The translations under genes and the position numbers were made by a program. Below are positions 1-7,867 of a stretch of DNA of 26,712 bases, in pieces. A model generated the notes under the pieces. The model saw only the letters and a list, made by a program, of their open reading frames with translations. It was not told where the DNA came from and made no database searches. The stretch spans positions 1 to 26,712 of the forward strand of contig CAZIWL010000054.1 in NCBI GenBank assembly GCA_964542755.1, given 5' to 3'. Position 1 is the stretch's first letter. Every line of letters begins with the position of its first letter. Source of the DNA: SKLM01 sp964542755. Its GTDB lineage: Bacteria > Chloroflexota > Anaerolineae > B4-G1.

Positions 1-63
1 ACGTCCGTCTGTCTTTCCATTCGTTTTCCCTCGTCTACTTGATCCTGCTGAACAACGCCGTCT

Positions 64-627
64 TTACCGTCTCCAGACCTTGATCGGTCGGTTGTGAATC
101 GATGAAAGCAGAGCTCCATAGCCGAGCCGGCCCTCAACGTCGGCGTCGTCGACAATCTGCACATCGAGGAGATGCGACAACTGAGGGGCATTGACCAGGT
201 TGGAATAGGCCTGCACCAGTGCACGATCAAGCGCCTTCACCAGGGCGTCCAGTGCATCCGTCTTGCGACCCGCCCAGACCACGAGGTGAATGAGAGACGC
301 CTGCTCGTCGCTACCGAAACAACGGTCCTCCGGCGTCGCATCGTAGTCTAGCGTGTAGACCGCCTTCACATTCTCGTCAAGTTGCCCGACAGCCTCTGCA
401 ACCTTCTTCGCCAGTCCGTAGCGGCAATACTCAGAGACGGCAGCATTGCCTTCACGTAGCGACTCAACCACGCTGTCGACGTTGTCCAGGCCGGCCTTGC
501 GGGCGCAGAACGTCAATCCCTCATCCAGCACCACTTGCGCCGTGCTGGTGGCATCGGGCCATCGGAATGGTGCAGCCGTTTCGACGACGTCTGTCTTCGT
601 GCGCTGCTTGGTGGAAACCTTGCTCAT
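64..627 (-). CDS. Conserved-looking hypothetical protein, 187 aa
   Basis: I do not recognise the family. The product is a soluble, mildly acidic protein with no signal peptide and no membrane segment. Its N-terminus (about 20 residues) is basic and Thr/Lys-rich, and the rest looks like mixed helix and strand. The last 30 residues, which include VEGRLGYGALLSSIHNRP, have the compact, glycine-punctuated look of a conserved core. Four residues that could matter (Cys at about 41, 68, 102 and several Asp) show no metal-binding pattern. The ATG at 627 is preceded by GGGAGG at good spacing and by a promoter at 697-726, so it is expressed as a single gene. It lies head-to-tail with the response regulator but is separated from it by a strong terminator. 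The coding status is well supported by the ribosome site and promoter; the function is unknown. Confidence 0.75.
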   Translation of the reverse strand: MSKVSTKQRTKTDVVETAAPFRWPDATSTAQVVLDEGLTFCARKAGLDNVDSVVESLREGNAAVSEYCRYGLAKKVAEAVGQLDENVKAVYTLDYDATPEDRCFGSDEQASLIHLVVWAGRKTDALDALVKALDRALVQAYSNLVNAPQLSHLLDVQIVDDADVEGRLGYGALLSSIHNRPIKVWRR

Positions 628-696
628 CTGGAAACCTCCCTATTGTGTCTAACTTGATGCGTGCCTTTTCGTTGAGCGCTGTCCCTATCGACTCTG

Positions 697-726
697 AGTG
701 TACCAGACAGACCGTGAAAATGTCAT
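697..726 (-). promoter_or_regulatory. Sigma-70-like promoter of the 187-aa gene
   Basis: On the minus strand, ATGACA (721-726, five of six to TTGACA) lies 18 bases from TACACT (697-702), and TGG directly precedes the -10, giving an extended -10. Transcription would start near 690, about 60 bases before the ATG. The upstream DNA is A/T-rich and includes the T-run of the neighbouring terminator. Read by eye only. Confidence 0.5.
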
Positions 727-759
727 AAAACCATGGCGTTACTTCATGAAAATGGCATG

Positions 760-795
760 AAAAAACGGCCGCGCTCGTGCACGAGCGCGGCCGTT
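760..795 (-). terminator. Rho-independent terminator of the kinase/regulator operon
   Basis: Positions 764-795 form a perfect 32-base palindrome with 16-bp arms (AACGGCCGCGCTCGTG and its complement). It is followed on the minus strand by six T (760-765). It lies 33 bases past the response-regulator stop. The arms meet with no unpaired loop, so the RNA must open a few central pairs to turn. GC-rich stem plus U-run makes this the clearest terminator in the window. Confidence 0.9.
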
Positions 796-827
796 CATCT
801 TGGTCTGACCGTGAGTGCAGTCGGCAA

Positions 828-1526
828 TCAGGTCTGGTCGGGACAGGACAACATGTAACCTACCCCTTGCGCCGTCAAGATGTGTTTGGGATCTGACGGA
901 TCCTCCTCGAGCTTGCGGCGCAGATAACGAATGTACGCGCGCAGGTAGTCCACATCATCGCGGTACTCAGGTCCCCATATCTTGGTCAACAGATCCTGGT
1001 GGGTCATGACGCAATTCATGTTCGTGGCCAGCTGCCGCAGCAGGGCGTACTCCGTTGGCGTCAGTTTCACGGGGCGCCCGCGTACTGATGCCGTGTGTCT
1101 GGCGAAGTTGATCTCCCACTCTCCGCACTGCTGGACGGCCTCGCCCCGCTCCTCAGGTCGCCGGGTCCGCTTCAGGACGGCCCTCACTCTGGCCACGAGC
1201 TCCTTGGCATTAAACGGCTTCGTCAGGTAGTCATCGGCCCCCGCATCGAACCCACGGAGGATGTCCTCGTGACGTGCTTTGGCCGTCAGCATGATGATGC
1301 CCACGTCGGAGAATTCGCGGATCCGCTCGCAGACCTCGTACCCGTCTGGGCCACCCGGGAGTCGGATATCGAGCAGGACCAGGTGAGGCTGCTCCAAGGC
1401 CACCGCCTCTACGCCTGCATCCCCGCTAATCGACGCGACGACCTCGTATCCAACGGCCTCCAGTACTGTGCGCACCAACTGCTGCACACGCGGTTCGTCA
1501 TCGATGACCAGTACTTTGTCACTCAT
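828..1526 (-). CDS. OmpR/KdpE-family response regulator
   Basis: This is a 232-residue two-domain transcription regulator. Residues 1-120 are the receiver: acidic pair D9-D10, phospho-acceptor D53 in LLDIRLP, T81 and K103 in LTKPF are all present. Residues about 130-228 are an OmpR-type winged helix, with KLTPTEYALLRQLA and a C-terminal wing ending in GVGYML. The family binds direct repeats upstream of target genes after Asp phosphorylation. The start ATG sits inside the last codons of the histidine kinase (8-base overlap), so the two are translationally coupled and are surely partners. The overall look is closest to KdpE, but no kdp genes are nearby, and the kinase is not KdpD-like, so the regulon is not predictable. 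Intact, and all key residues are present. Confidence 0.93.
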   Translation of the reverse strand: MSDKVLVIDDEPRVQQLVRTVLEAVGYEVVASISGDAGVEAVALEQPHLVLLDIRLPGGPDGYEVCERIREFSDVGIIMLTAKARHEDILRGFDAGADDYLTKPFNAKELVARVRAVLKRTRRPEERGEAVQQCGEWEINFARHTASVRGRPVKLTPTEYALLRQLATNMNCVMTHQDLLTKIWGPEYRDDVDYLRAYIRYLRRKLEEDPSDPKHILTAQGVGYMLSCPDQT

Positions 1527-2907
1527 TGTTTGGATCGTCTCTCAATCTGTCCCTATTCGTGGATTGTCGTGCGGAGACTCCGCGAAGAGGGAGCGTGAAG
1601 TAGAATGTGCTGCCCTGGCCTACCTTGCTCTCTGCCCAGATGCGCCCCCCGTGTGCTTCGATGAAAGTCCGGGAGATGGGCAAGCCCAGACCTGACCCAA
1701 CCACGTGGCGGCCCAGACCAGAGTCCACTCGGAAGAACTTGTCGAACAGCCGATTGAGGTGCTCTGGAGAGATCCCTACGCCCTGGTCAGAGACACTGAC
1801 AATAGCCTCCGACCCGGCGACCTCGCCGCGGGTGACGATGAGGCCTCCGTCAGGGGAATACTTCACTGCGTTGTCCAGCAGATTCCGCAGAACCTGTTGG
1901 ATCCGGTCGGGATCCGCGTCGACGATGGGAAAATCGTCTGGGAAATCGGTCATGAAGCGATGATCACGGGTCCGATGTGCGATTTCGTCGATGGTCTCCT
2001 CCGAAAGTCTGGTCAGGATCACTGGCTGGCGCTCTAGTCTCAGGAGGCCAGCATCAATGACAGAGGACTCCAGCAGATCATGGACGAGGGACTCCAAGGT
2101 GTCGCACTCCTCGTCGATAATCTCCAAGAACTGGCGCTGGTTGTCAGTATCGAAGGATGCCTCTTCCATCAACAGTGCTGTGGTGTAACCCTTGATGGAG
2201 GTCAGCGGTGTGCGCATCTCGTGAGCGAGGACGGAGAGCAATTCCCCTTTGAGCCGATTGGCCTGGTCGAGGGCCTTCGTCTCCTCCAACTGGACACGGA
2301 GGTGGGCGTTCTCGACCGCCAACGCGACAAGATCCATAACCGCCTGCAAAAAAGGTAGATCGCTTTGGACGAAACTGTGCGGCCGTTGAAGATTCTCGAG
2401 CATAAGGACGCCTTGCTCCCTTTCCCCGGCGAAGAACGGTACGCAGACAGCGCTCTGGGGCCAGCGATCGCTGGTAAGTGCTTCGCGGAAAGCCGCCGCG
2501 TGCTCAGGCGTGAGGCTCCTACGGGACACGGCAAGAGCCCTGGGGGTGGGATAGAACTGGGGTCGTCCCGTCTGGAACGTCTTGCCGCACGTGGCCTCAC
2601 CGACGGCGAGTCGAACCTCTCTGAGCCTCCCGAGGTCATAGCCGTGGGCGGCCCGGACCGCCAGCCCGTTGTCCTCGGGGTCGTAGAGGAGTAGAATGCC
2701 GGCCTCGACTACCTCAAGAGTCTCAACCAGACTGGTCAGCGACCGCTGCAGCATCGTGTCGAGGTTCTGTTGGGTGGCGAAAACGCCCGCAATGGCAAAG
2801 AGCACCGACAAACGCGGATCCTGTCGCGTTCCGTGGCTCTCGGCCTGCTGCTCGGCGGACCCCGATGGGCCAGGGGCCGAGGCGGGATTTTCTTCGAGTC
2901 CCTCCAT
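1519..2907 (-). CDS. GAF-domain sensor histidine kinase
   Basis: The product has 462 residues. After a Pro/Gln/Ser-rich N-terminus (1-30) comes a GAF domain (about 40-200), then a short helical linker and a HisKA domain with HEMRTP (phospho-acceptor H229). The HATPase domain follows, with its N box around N346, DQGVGIS (374-380) and GSGLGL (404-409). No membrane segment or signal peptide is visible, so it is a cytoplasmic sensor whose GAF domain should bind a small ligand, chromophore or redox signal. The GAF has Cys at about 107 and 155, but no bilin-binding motif is obvious. The frame stays open up to 3144, but the ATG at 2907 has AGGAG 7 bases upstream, and a good promoter lies at 2986-3014, so translation must start downstream of it. 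It overlaps the response regulator by 8 bases. Confidence 0.92.
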   Translation of the reverse strand: MEGLEENPASAPGPSGSAEQQAESHGTRQDPRLSVLFAIAGVFATQQNLDTMLQRSLTSLVETLEVVEAGILLLYDPEDNGLAVRAAHGYDLGRLREVRLAVGEATCGKTFQTGRPQFYPTPRALAVSRRSLTPEHAAAFREALTSDRWPQSAVCVPFFAGEREQGVLMLENLQRPHSFVQSDLPFLQAVMDLVALAVENAHLRVQLEETKALDQANRLKGELLSVLAHEMRTPLTSIKGYTTALLMEEASFDTDNQRQFLEIIDEECDTLESLVHDLLESSVIDAGLLRLERQPVILTRLSEETIDEIAHRTRDHRFMTDFPDDFPIVDADPDRIQQVLRNLLDNAVKYSPDGGLIVTRGEVAGSEAIVSVSDQGVGISPEHLNRLFDKFFRVDSGLGRHVVGSGLGLPISRTFIEAHGGRIWAESKVGQGSTFYFTLPLRGVSARQSTNRDRLRDDPNNE

Positions 2908-2913
2908 AGTGCG

Positions 2914-2918
2914 CTCCT
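2914..2918 (-). promoter_or_regulatory. Ribosome binding site that fixes the kinase start
   Basis: AGGAG on the minus strand, seven bases before the ATG at 2907. No comparable site precedes the far-upstream start at 3144. Confidence 0.75.
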
Positions 2919-2985
2919 GCTGACATTGACACGGACTACGGCCGACGAGAGCATGCCTCCGTGTGATGGACTGAACCAGACGAAG

Positions 2986-3014
2986 AGCATAGACGGAGGT
3001 GGGAGATTTGTCAA
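2986..3014 (-). promoter_or_regulatory. Strong promoter of the kinase/regulator operon
   Basis: On the minus strand, a perfect TTGACA (3009-3014), a 17-base spacer and TATGCT (2986-2991). Predicted transcription start is near 2979, giving a leader of about 72 bases. Its position inside the longest open frame argues for the shorter kinase. Confidence 0.7.
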
Positions 3015-3736
3015 CCGAAACCGCCGCAGGATCGGCGCTCGCTTCTGGTCGGAGCAGAGCTGTTTGGCGCGAGTGTTGGTTGGCTGATGAGGATGGCCGC
3101 TTCCACAGCGGAACCGTTTCGCCGGGGGCTACTATGATGAACAAGGGGTGCGGATCGATTGGCGGGATGTGGATATGATGGGATCGAAAGAAGATCTAGC
3201 GTGCAGCCCGCTGATGACGGCACGACCGGAGTAGGCGCGGTTCGTCCTTTTTCTGGATGGGTGACCCAGGCCCTGAATCGATCGGGATTTGGGTTGGCGT
3301 CGGGTGCAATGCGCCGGGTGGGTATTCGAATGGATCGGTGCACATTCTCGCTCCGTGAGCACGCGTTCTAGCGCTTGCGGGATGAGTCGTCTCGGACGAC
3401 GCTCAATTGCCTACGGTGTATTCGGCTTTTCGCAGAAGCTTCGTGCAGTCTGGTTTTCAATGGCAGGCGCTCTGGAATGCTCAGTAGCCGAGGATGACCG
3501 TACGAAACCGTGAAGCACAAACCTTGTGCCATCGTGACCTGACTGGCTACCATTCAATGAAGCCCAAACGTGGTGCTTCTGAGTCATCCGCGTTCTATCC
3601 CCATGCTGGGTAGACTGCCAGGCAGCTCAGTGATGGAATGGGCCACTCTGTGTTGGCAGGAATGACGAAGCCCAGGGGTAGACGGGCCAACTCTTCTATG
3701 TAGGACATCAGGCATGTGCTCCCGAGCGACCCAGTC
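3015..3736. other. Non-coding divergent spacer, 720 bp
   Basis: No convincing gene is present: open frames on both strands are short, lack ribosome sites and have arginine/serine-rich shadow-type translations. Small hairpins are seen, the clearest being GTCGTC-TCG-GACGAC (3386-3400) and CCGCT-TCCAC-AGCGG near 3103-3117. Two CTGATGA strings occur (near 3083 and 3208), but the rest of a hammerhead core is missing. The segment could hold a degenerate gene or a regulatory RNA; I see nothing decisive. Confidence 0.55.
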
Positions 3737-3764
3737 TTGTCACGGAGAGCGTTCTGAGTACAAT
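3737..3764 (+). promoter_or_regulatory. Promoter of the transketolase-fdhD operon
   Basis: TTGTCA (3737-3742, five of six to consensus), 16-base spacer, TACAAT (3759-3764, five of six). Transcription would begin near 3771, leaving a leader of about 130 bases before the ATG at 3900. Confidence 0.6.
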
Positions 3765-3887
3765 CCAACCTGGATTCCGTGGAGGGCTGACGTGCTGGCG
3801 GTTCCTACGTGTCGTCATCCAATTGAGGGCACTGGCGGAGTCTCTCGGGGTGAACTACCGGCGTTCGTCCGAGTGACTGGCAAGACC

Positions 3888-3893
3888 AAGGAG
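3888..3893 (+). promoter_or_regulatory. Ribosome binding site that fixes the transketolase start
   Basis: AAGGAG six bases before the ATG at 3900, in a purine-rich run. It favours this start over the upstream in-frame ATG at 3714, which lies upstream of the promoter. Confidence 0.75.
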
Positions 3894-3899
3894 AGGGAG

Positions 3900-5915
3900 A
3901 TGAGCACAGACCTGGATCATCGCTGTATCAACACACTCCGCACCCTGGCCATGGATGCGGTCCAGAAGGCGGCTTCGGGCCATCCGGGGATGCCGATGGG
4001 CATGGCAGATGCTGCCTACGTCCTTTGGACCCGGTTCTTGAGGCACGATCCGCAGGACCCAACGTGGCTGGACCGAGATCGGTTCGTGCTCTCCGCGGGG
4101 CACGGCTCGATGCTGCTGTACAGCTTGCTCCATTTGACGGGCTATGACCTGCCCCTGGAGGAGCTGAAGGCCTTTCGTCAGTTAGGAAGCCTGACGCCGG
4201 GACATCCGGAGTATGGGCTGACGCCGGGCGTGGAGACGACAACCGGTCCCTTGGGGCAGGGCTTTGCCAACGGCGTGGGGATGGCAATGGCGGAGCGGTT
4301 TCTCGCTGCGACCTTCAACCGCCCCGGGTTTTCCATCATAGACCACCACACCTACGCTATCATCTCCGACGGTGATCTGATGGAGGGCATTAGCCACGAG
4401 GCTGCCTCGTTGGCCGGGCACCTAGGGCTGGGCAAGCTGATCTATCTCTACGATGACAACGGGATAACCATCGAAGGGTCGACAGATATCACGTTTACCG
4501 AAGATGTGGCTGATCGATTCCGTGCCTACGGATGGTTCGTGCAGCAGGTCGACGGACACAATGCGGATGCGGTGACTGAGGCTATCGAGACGGCTCACGG
4601 TGAAGCTGAACGTCCCTCGCTGATCGCCTGTCGGACCCACATTGCCTACGGGAGCCCCAACAAGCAAGATGATGCGGAGGCGCACGGTGCCCCTCTGGGC
4701 GAGGATGAGGTAGCGCGGACAAAGGAGCAGCTGGGGTGGCCCGCCGACGTGCAGTTCTGGGTCCCGGATGACGTCCGTGAGGTCTTCAGGAAGGCGGTTG
4801 CGGACGGAGGTGAGGCGCATGAGGCGTGGAGCGAACTCTTCGGCCGCTACGCGGAAGCGTATCCGGAAGAGGCGGCGCTGCTGGAGCGGCTCCTGGCGGG
4901 AGAGCTGCCTGAGGGGTGGCAGGATGCAGTTCCGACGTTTGGTGCCTCCGACGGCCCGATGGCCACGCGGAAGGCCTCGGGTTCCGTGCTGAACGCGATC
5001 GCAGGTAAGCTTCCGACGATGGTGGGCGGCTCGGCGGATCTGGCTCCGTCGAACAAGACGATGCTGGACGGCTACGGTGTGTTCGGAGCGGACAGCGCGG
5101 GTGGGCGGAACGTCCATTTCGGGGTGCGAGAGCATGCAATGGGCGGTATTCTCAACGGGATGGCGCTCCACGGTGGGCTGATCCCCTTTGGCGGTACGTT
5201 CCTGGTCTTCAGCGATTATATGCGCCCCTCAGTGCGGCTGGCCGCATTGATGGAGCTGCCCGTGGTCTACGTGTGGACGCACGACTCGGTCTGGATTGGG
5301 GAGGACGGCCCGACGCACCAGCCGGTGGAGCATCTCGCTGCCCTGAGGGCCATACCCAACCTGCACGTCGTGCGGCCCGCCGATGCGAATGAGACGGCCG
5401 CGGCGTGGCTGTCGGCGCTGGAGCGCCGCACTGCGCCGACGGCTCTGGTGCTCACCCGTCAATCACTTCCGGTGATGGACCGTGATGTGCTGACAGGTTC
5501 CGGTGGGGCAGCGCGAGGCGGATACGTGTTGAGCGAGGCGCCGGATGGTGAACCGGAGGTGCTCCTGATCGCGACGGGCTCTGAGGTGCATCTGGCCCTG
5601 AAGGCTCAGGAATGCCTGGCGGACGAGGGGGTGCAAGCCCGTGTGGTGTCGATGCCCTGCTGGGCATGTTTTGACGCACAACCCACGAGCTATCGGGACG
5701 AGGTGCTTCCGCCTGGGATCACCGCACGGCTGGCGATAGAAGCTGGCGTGTCGATGGGTTGGCGGCGCTACGTCGGATCACAGGGGGAGGTAATGGGGAT
5801 CAATCATTTCGGTGCCTCGGCCCCGTACAAGGATCTGACGAAGACGTTTGGTTTCACGGCGGAGGCGGTGACGGAACGGGCCCTAGCGGTGCTGGCGAGG
5901 GTCGCCAGTGCCTGA
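3900..5915 (+). CDS. tkt: Transketolase
   Basis: The 671-residue product is the usual length for bacterial transketolase, a thiamine-diphosphate enzyme that moves two-carbon ketol units between sugar phosphates in the pentose phosphate pathway. Visible landmarks are H28 in SGHPG, SAGHG (H68), the ThDP/metal motif SDGDLMEG to DDN (about 156-187), H262 in AHG, and the catalytic Glu 411 in VREHAMG. The C-terminal part has ATGSEVHLAL and the final ATKTFGFTAE-like region (here DLTKTFGFTAE). The start at 3900 is chosen by the AAGGAG site and because the N-terminus then aligns with family length; the 62 residues read upstream look non-coding. The stop overlaps the fdhD GTG start by 8 bases. All catalytic residues are present, so the enzyme should be active. 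Confidence 0.97.
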   Translation: MSTDLDHRCINTLRTLAMDAVQKAASGHPGMPMGMADAAYVLWTRFLRHDPQDPTWLDRDRFVLSAGHGSMLLYSLLHLTGYDLPLEELKAFRQLGSLTPGHPEYGLTPGVETTTGPLGQGFANGVGMAMAERFLAATFNRPGFSIIDHHTYAIISDGDLMEGISHEAASLAGHLGLGKLIYLYDDNGITIEGSTDITFTEDVADRFRAYGWFVQQVDGHNADAVTEAIETAHGEAERPSLIACRTHIAYGSPNKQDDAEAHGAPLGEDEVARTKEQLGWPADVQFWVPDDVREVFRKAVADGGEAHEAWSELFGRYAEAYPEEAALLERLLAGELPEGWQDAVPTFGASDGPMATRKASGSVLNAIAGKLPTMVGGSADLAPSNKTMLDGYGVFGADSAGGRNVHFGVREHAMGGILNGMALHGGLIPFGGTFLVFSDYMRPSVRLAALMELPVVYVWTHDSVWIGEDGPTHQPVEHLAALRAIPNLHVVRPADANETAAAWLSALERRTAPTALVLTRQSLPVMDRDVLTGSGGAARGGYVLSEAPDGEPEVLLIATGSEVHLALKAQECLADEGVQARVVSMPCWACFDAQPTSYRDEVLPPGITARLAIEAGVSMGWRRYVGSQGEVMGINHFGASAPYKDLTKTFGFTAEAVTERALAVLARVASA

Positions 5916-6690
5916 CCGTGAAGCCCGGAAGGTCACGTACGTCGGGGTCTACGGCTCTGAGGCGAGGTCGCTTCGCGGTGTCGTGCCCGCCGAGGGCGTG
6001 GTCACCCTCGAAGTTAACGGTAAGCCGCTAGTCAGGCTCATGTGTACGCCCACGCGTCTGGAGGACCTGGCTGTGGGCTTCCTGTTCAACGAAGGTTTGA
6101 TCCGTGGGATGGACGAGGTCGCGGTTGTGGAGCTCTGTGGCAGCGGCGACGGGGTAGCGGTCTGGCTCGAACACGATGTCGACGCGCAGGGCATGCGGTC
6201 GATTACGTCGGGTTGTTCCGGGGGCACGACGTTCGAGGACTTGAGGGCGGCTCAGCATCGCATCGACTCGGCACGAAAAGTGACACCGGAGCAGGTGACG
6301 GCTCTGATGGAGCAGCTGGCGGACGCTGCATCTCTCCATCGCCGGGCGGGAGGCGTGCATGCGGCGGCCCTCGCGGACGGCGAGCGTGAGGGTCTGGTTT
6401 GTCTCGCGGAAGACGTGGGGCGGCACAACACCCTCGACAAGATCGCCGGCAGATGCCTGCGCCAAGGGATTCCCACTCAGGGCGGGGTGCTGCTGACGAG
6501 CGGGCGGGTGAGCTCGGAGATGGTGAACAAGGCGGCCCATATGGAGGTGCCGATCATCGTCTCTCGTACGTCGCCCACCGGCCTCTCGATTGAGTTGGCC
6601 GAGGCCTGGGGAATGACCCTGGTGGGGTACACGAGGCGGAAGAGCTTCCGGGTGTACGCCGGGGAGAGGCGTATTGACGTAGAGTTGTGA
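5908..6690 (+). CDS. fdhD: FdhD-family formate dehydrogenase accessory sulfurtransferase
   Basis: The product has 260 residues, a usual FdhD length. FdhD passes sulfur from a cysteine desulfurase to the molybdenum cofactor of formate dehydrogenase. Family hallmarks seen are the RLMCTP and DLAVGFLFNEGLI start, the TSGCSGG loop (Cys near 94), the DVGRHNTLDKIAG block near 165-180, LTSGRVSSEMVNKAA, and the C-terminal PIIVSRTSPTGLSIELAE followed by GMTLVGYTRR. The loop has a single Cys where the Escherichia coli protein has a CxxC pair. The gene starts with GTG inside the end of transketolase, so it is translationally coupled to it. No molybdoenzyme, formate dehydrogenase or molybdopterin gene lies in the window, so the substrate enzyme must be elsewhere. 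Downstream is the palindrome at 6699-6731. Confidence 0.93.
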   Translation: MPDREARKVTYVGVYGSEARSLRGVVPAEGVVTLEVNGKPLVRLMCTPTRLEDLAVGFLFNEGLIRGMDEVAVVELCGSGDGVAVWLEHDVDAQGMRSITSGCSGGTTFEDLRAAQHRIDSARKVTPEQVTALMEQLADAASLHRRAGGVHAAALADGEREGLVCLAEDVGRHNTLDKIAGRCLRQGIPTQGGVLLTSGRVSSEMVNKAAHMEVPIIVSRTSPTGLSIELAEAWGMTLVGYTRRKSFRVYAGERRIDVEL

Positions 6691-6698
6691 CGCCTACA

Positions 6699-6731
6699 AG
6701 ACCTGACAGGTCTGTCAGACCTGTCAGGTCT
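6699..6731. terminator. Nested palindrome, probable bidirectional terminator
   Basis: A 33-base near-perfect palindrome (16-bp arms around T6715) fills the 46 bases between the convergent fdhD and translin genes. Each half is itself a small palindrome: GACCTGACAGGTC (6700-6712) and GACCTGTCAGGTC (6718-6730). The element can thus fold as one long hairpin or two short ones. No T-run follows on either strand, so it may also be a dispersed palindromic repeat or a protein-binding site. Confidence 0.6.
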
Positions 6732-6736
6732 GAAGT

Positions 6737-7372
6737 CTACTTGGATTCGACGCGGTCCTCGAACTCGCGCAGGGCCCGGATGAGACGGTCCTGGCGAAGG
6801 CTGCTGGTGAGATCCCCGCGCGTCCGCTCGAGGACGCCGCGCAGCTGGTCGACGCGGTGGCGGAGGCCCCCAGTGATGGCGTTGGGGAAGTCGAAGGTGT
6901 TGACCACGTCGTAGACTCCGTCCATGATGCCCAGCAACCGCTCTGCCTCGGCGAGATCTCCACGGCGCATCTCGTCCAGAGAGCGTCGACGGAGCTCGCT
7001 AGCGGCCTCGCAAAGCCCATTGAGATAGGACGGAAAGGTCACGTTGAGCATCTCAGGGTCCGGGACCTCGGTGCCCTCCACCAGGGCGAGGGTGGCGTGG
7101 GCCTCGACCAGCTCCTTCATGGCGTCGCGGGTGTAGCCGGCGTGGCGGAGATCCGGATAGGGCTCGAGGACGTCCAGGATCGATCGGGCCAGATCGTCGG
7201 CCTCACTCAGCAGGTCGCGGGCCACTGTCCACTCATCCCGGTGGCTGGCACGGATGGCGTTCCCGCAGATGCGGATCAACTCGCGCGTGCGGTGGAGGAC
7301 GCGGTCCCGAACGCCGTTTCGAGTTTCAAAGTCCTCGCGGATTTGGTCAGCGATTCTCTCTAGTCTATCCAT
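6737..7372 (-). CDS. Bacterial/archaeal-type translin family protein
   Basis: The product has 211 residues, all predicted helix, and belongs to the translin/TRAX superfamily as judged by YPDLRHAGYTRDAMKEL, the PSYLNGLCEAASELRR block and the C-terminal LLGIMDGVYDVVNTFDFPN followed by ITGGLRHRVDQLR. Eukaryotic translin and TRAX form the C3PO ring that binds and cuts RNA; archaeal and bacterial homologues form helical rings that bind nucleic acid and are poorly studied. Acidic residues that could be catalytic in TRAX-like proteins (for example E93, E126, D151-type positions) are present, but assignment by eye is unsafe. The ATG at 7372 was chosen over the in-frame GTG at 7381; GGTGATC lies just upstream. 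It starts about 20 bases after the DUF3467 gene and is co-transcribed with it. The gene ends at the shared palindrome. Confidence 0.85.
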   Translation of the reverse strand: MDRLERIADQIREDFETRNGVRDRVLHRTRELIRICGNAIRASHRDEWTVARDLLSEADDLARSILDVLEPYPDLRHAGYTRDAMKELVEAHATLALVEGTEVPDPEMLNVTFPSYLNGLCEAASELRRRSLDEMRRGDLAEAERLLGIMDGVYDVVNTFDFPNAITGGLRHRVDQLRGVLERTRGDLTSSLRQDRLIRALREFEDRVESK

Positions 7373-7393
7373 GATGATCACCGACTGATCGGC

Positions 7394-7723
7394 CTATTCG
7401 TCGGGGGACTCGGGCGGCTTCACGCCCCCGAAGAACTGCTGGGCCAGGTTGTCTCCACCCGAGGGCAGCTTGATCTCGCCGAACTGGGCCTCGTACTTCT
7501 CCAGGTTCTCCTTGAGTGCTCTCAAGAGGAGTTTGGCGTGCATGGGCGTGGTGACGATTCGGGCGTGTACCTTCGACTTAGGTGCATTGGGGAGGACGCG
7601 GGCGAAGTCGATGATGATCTCGGAGGGAGAGTGGGTGATCATGGCGAAGTTGGCGTAGGTGGCGTCGAGATCGGCGGGGAGTTCGATGTTGATCTTCTGC
7701 TTGCGTTTGGGCCCGTTGCTCAT
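7394..7723 (-). CDS. DUF3467 family protein
   Basis: The product has 109 residues and matches the DUF3467 pattern as I remember it: a strand-rich core with ADLDATYANFAMITHSPSE, then DFARVLPNAPKSKVHARIV and a helix, MHAKLLLRALKENLEKYEAQFG. The C-terminal 25 residues are Pro/Gly/Glu-rich and probably disordered. The function is unknown; it is cytoplasmic, with no membrane segment. The ATG has AAGGAGG about 6 bases upstream, a strong ribosome site. It lies between ssb and the translin gene on the same strand, which hints at a role linked to nucleic acids, but this is only context. The 144-base gap to ssb holds hairpins, so it may be transcribed partly on its own. Confidence 0.88.
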   Translation of the reverse strand: MSNGPKRKQKINIELPADLDATYANFAMITHSPSEIIIDFARVLPNAPKSKVHARIVTTPMHAKLLLRALKENLEKYEAQFGEIKLPSGGDNLAQQFFGGVKPPESPDE

Positions 7724-7754
7724 GCTCAGCCTCCTTCGGAGGGTGTGATTGGTA

Positions 7755-7782
7755 CGGCAGGATAATGCAGAAACGCCTGCCG
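7755..7782 (-). other. Hairpin between ssb and DUF3467
   Basis: CGGCAGG (7755-7761) pairs with CCTGCCG (7776-7782) around a 14-base loop. A smaller GCCTG-GGG-CAGGC hairpin lies about 20 bases further from DUF3467. Neither has a T-run. They may attenuate readthrough from ssb or shape the DUF3467 leader. Confidence 0.35.
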
Positions 7783-7867
7783 AAGTGAAGGGACTATCCA
7801 GCCTGGGGCAGGCGCAACAAGACCGCGCGGGCGGCGATGCTGTGTCAACGGTAGCTTGCGGCCGGGT

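Noticed and set aside
1519..3144. 541-residue histidine kinase starting at 3144
   Set aside because: A consensus-like promoter and the ribosome site for the ATG at 2907 lie inside the extra frame, and the added residues are serine/arginine-rich non-coding type.
3080..3230. Hammerhead ribozyme, suggested by two CTGATGA strings in the spacer
   Set aside because: After each core string the short stem is not followed by GAAA (GAAC or GAG is found instead), and no closing stems fit, so the catalytic core is incomplete.
3714..3899. 62-residue N-terminal extension of transketolase
   Set aside because: The extension begins before the promoter at 3737-3764, has no ribosome site and does not fit the family's N-terminus.
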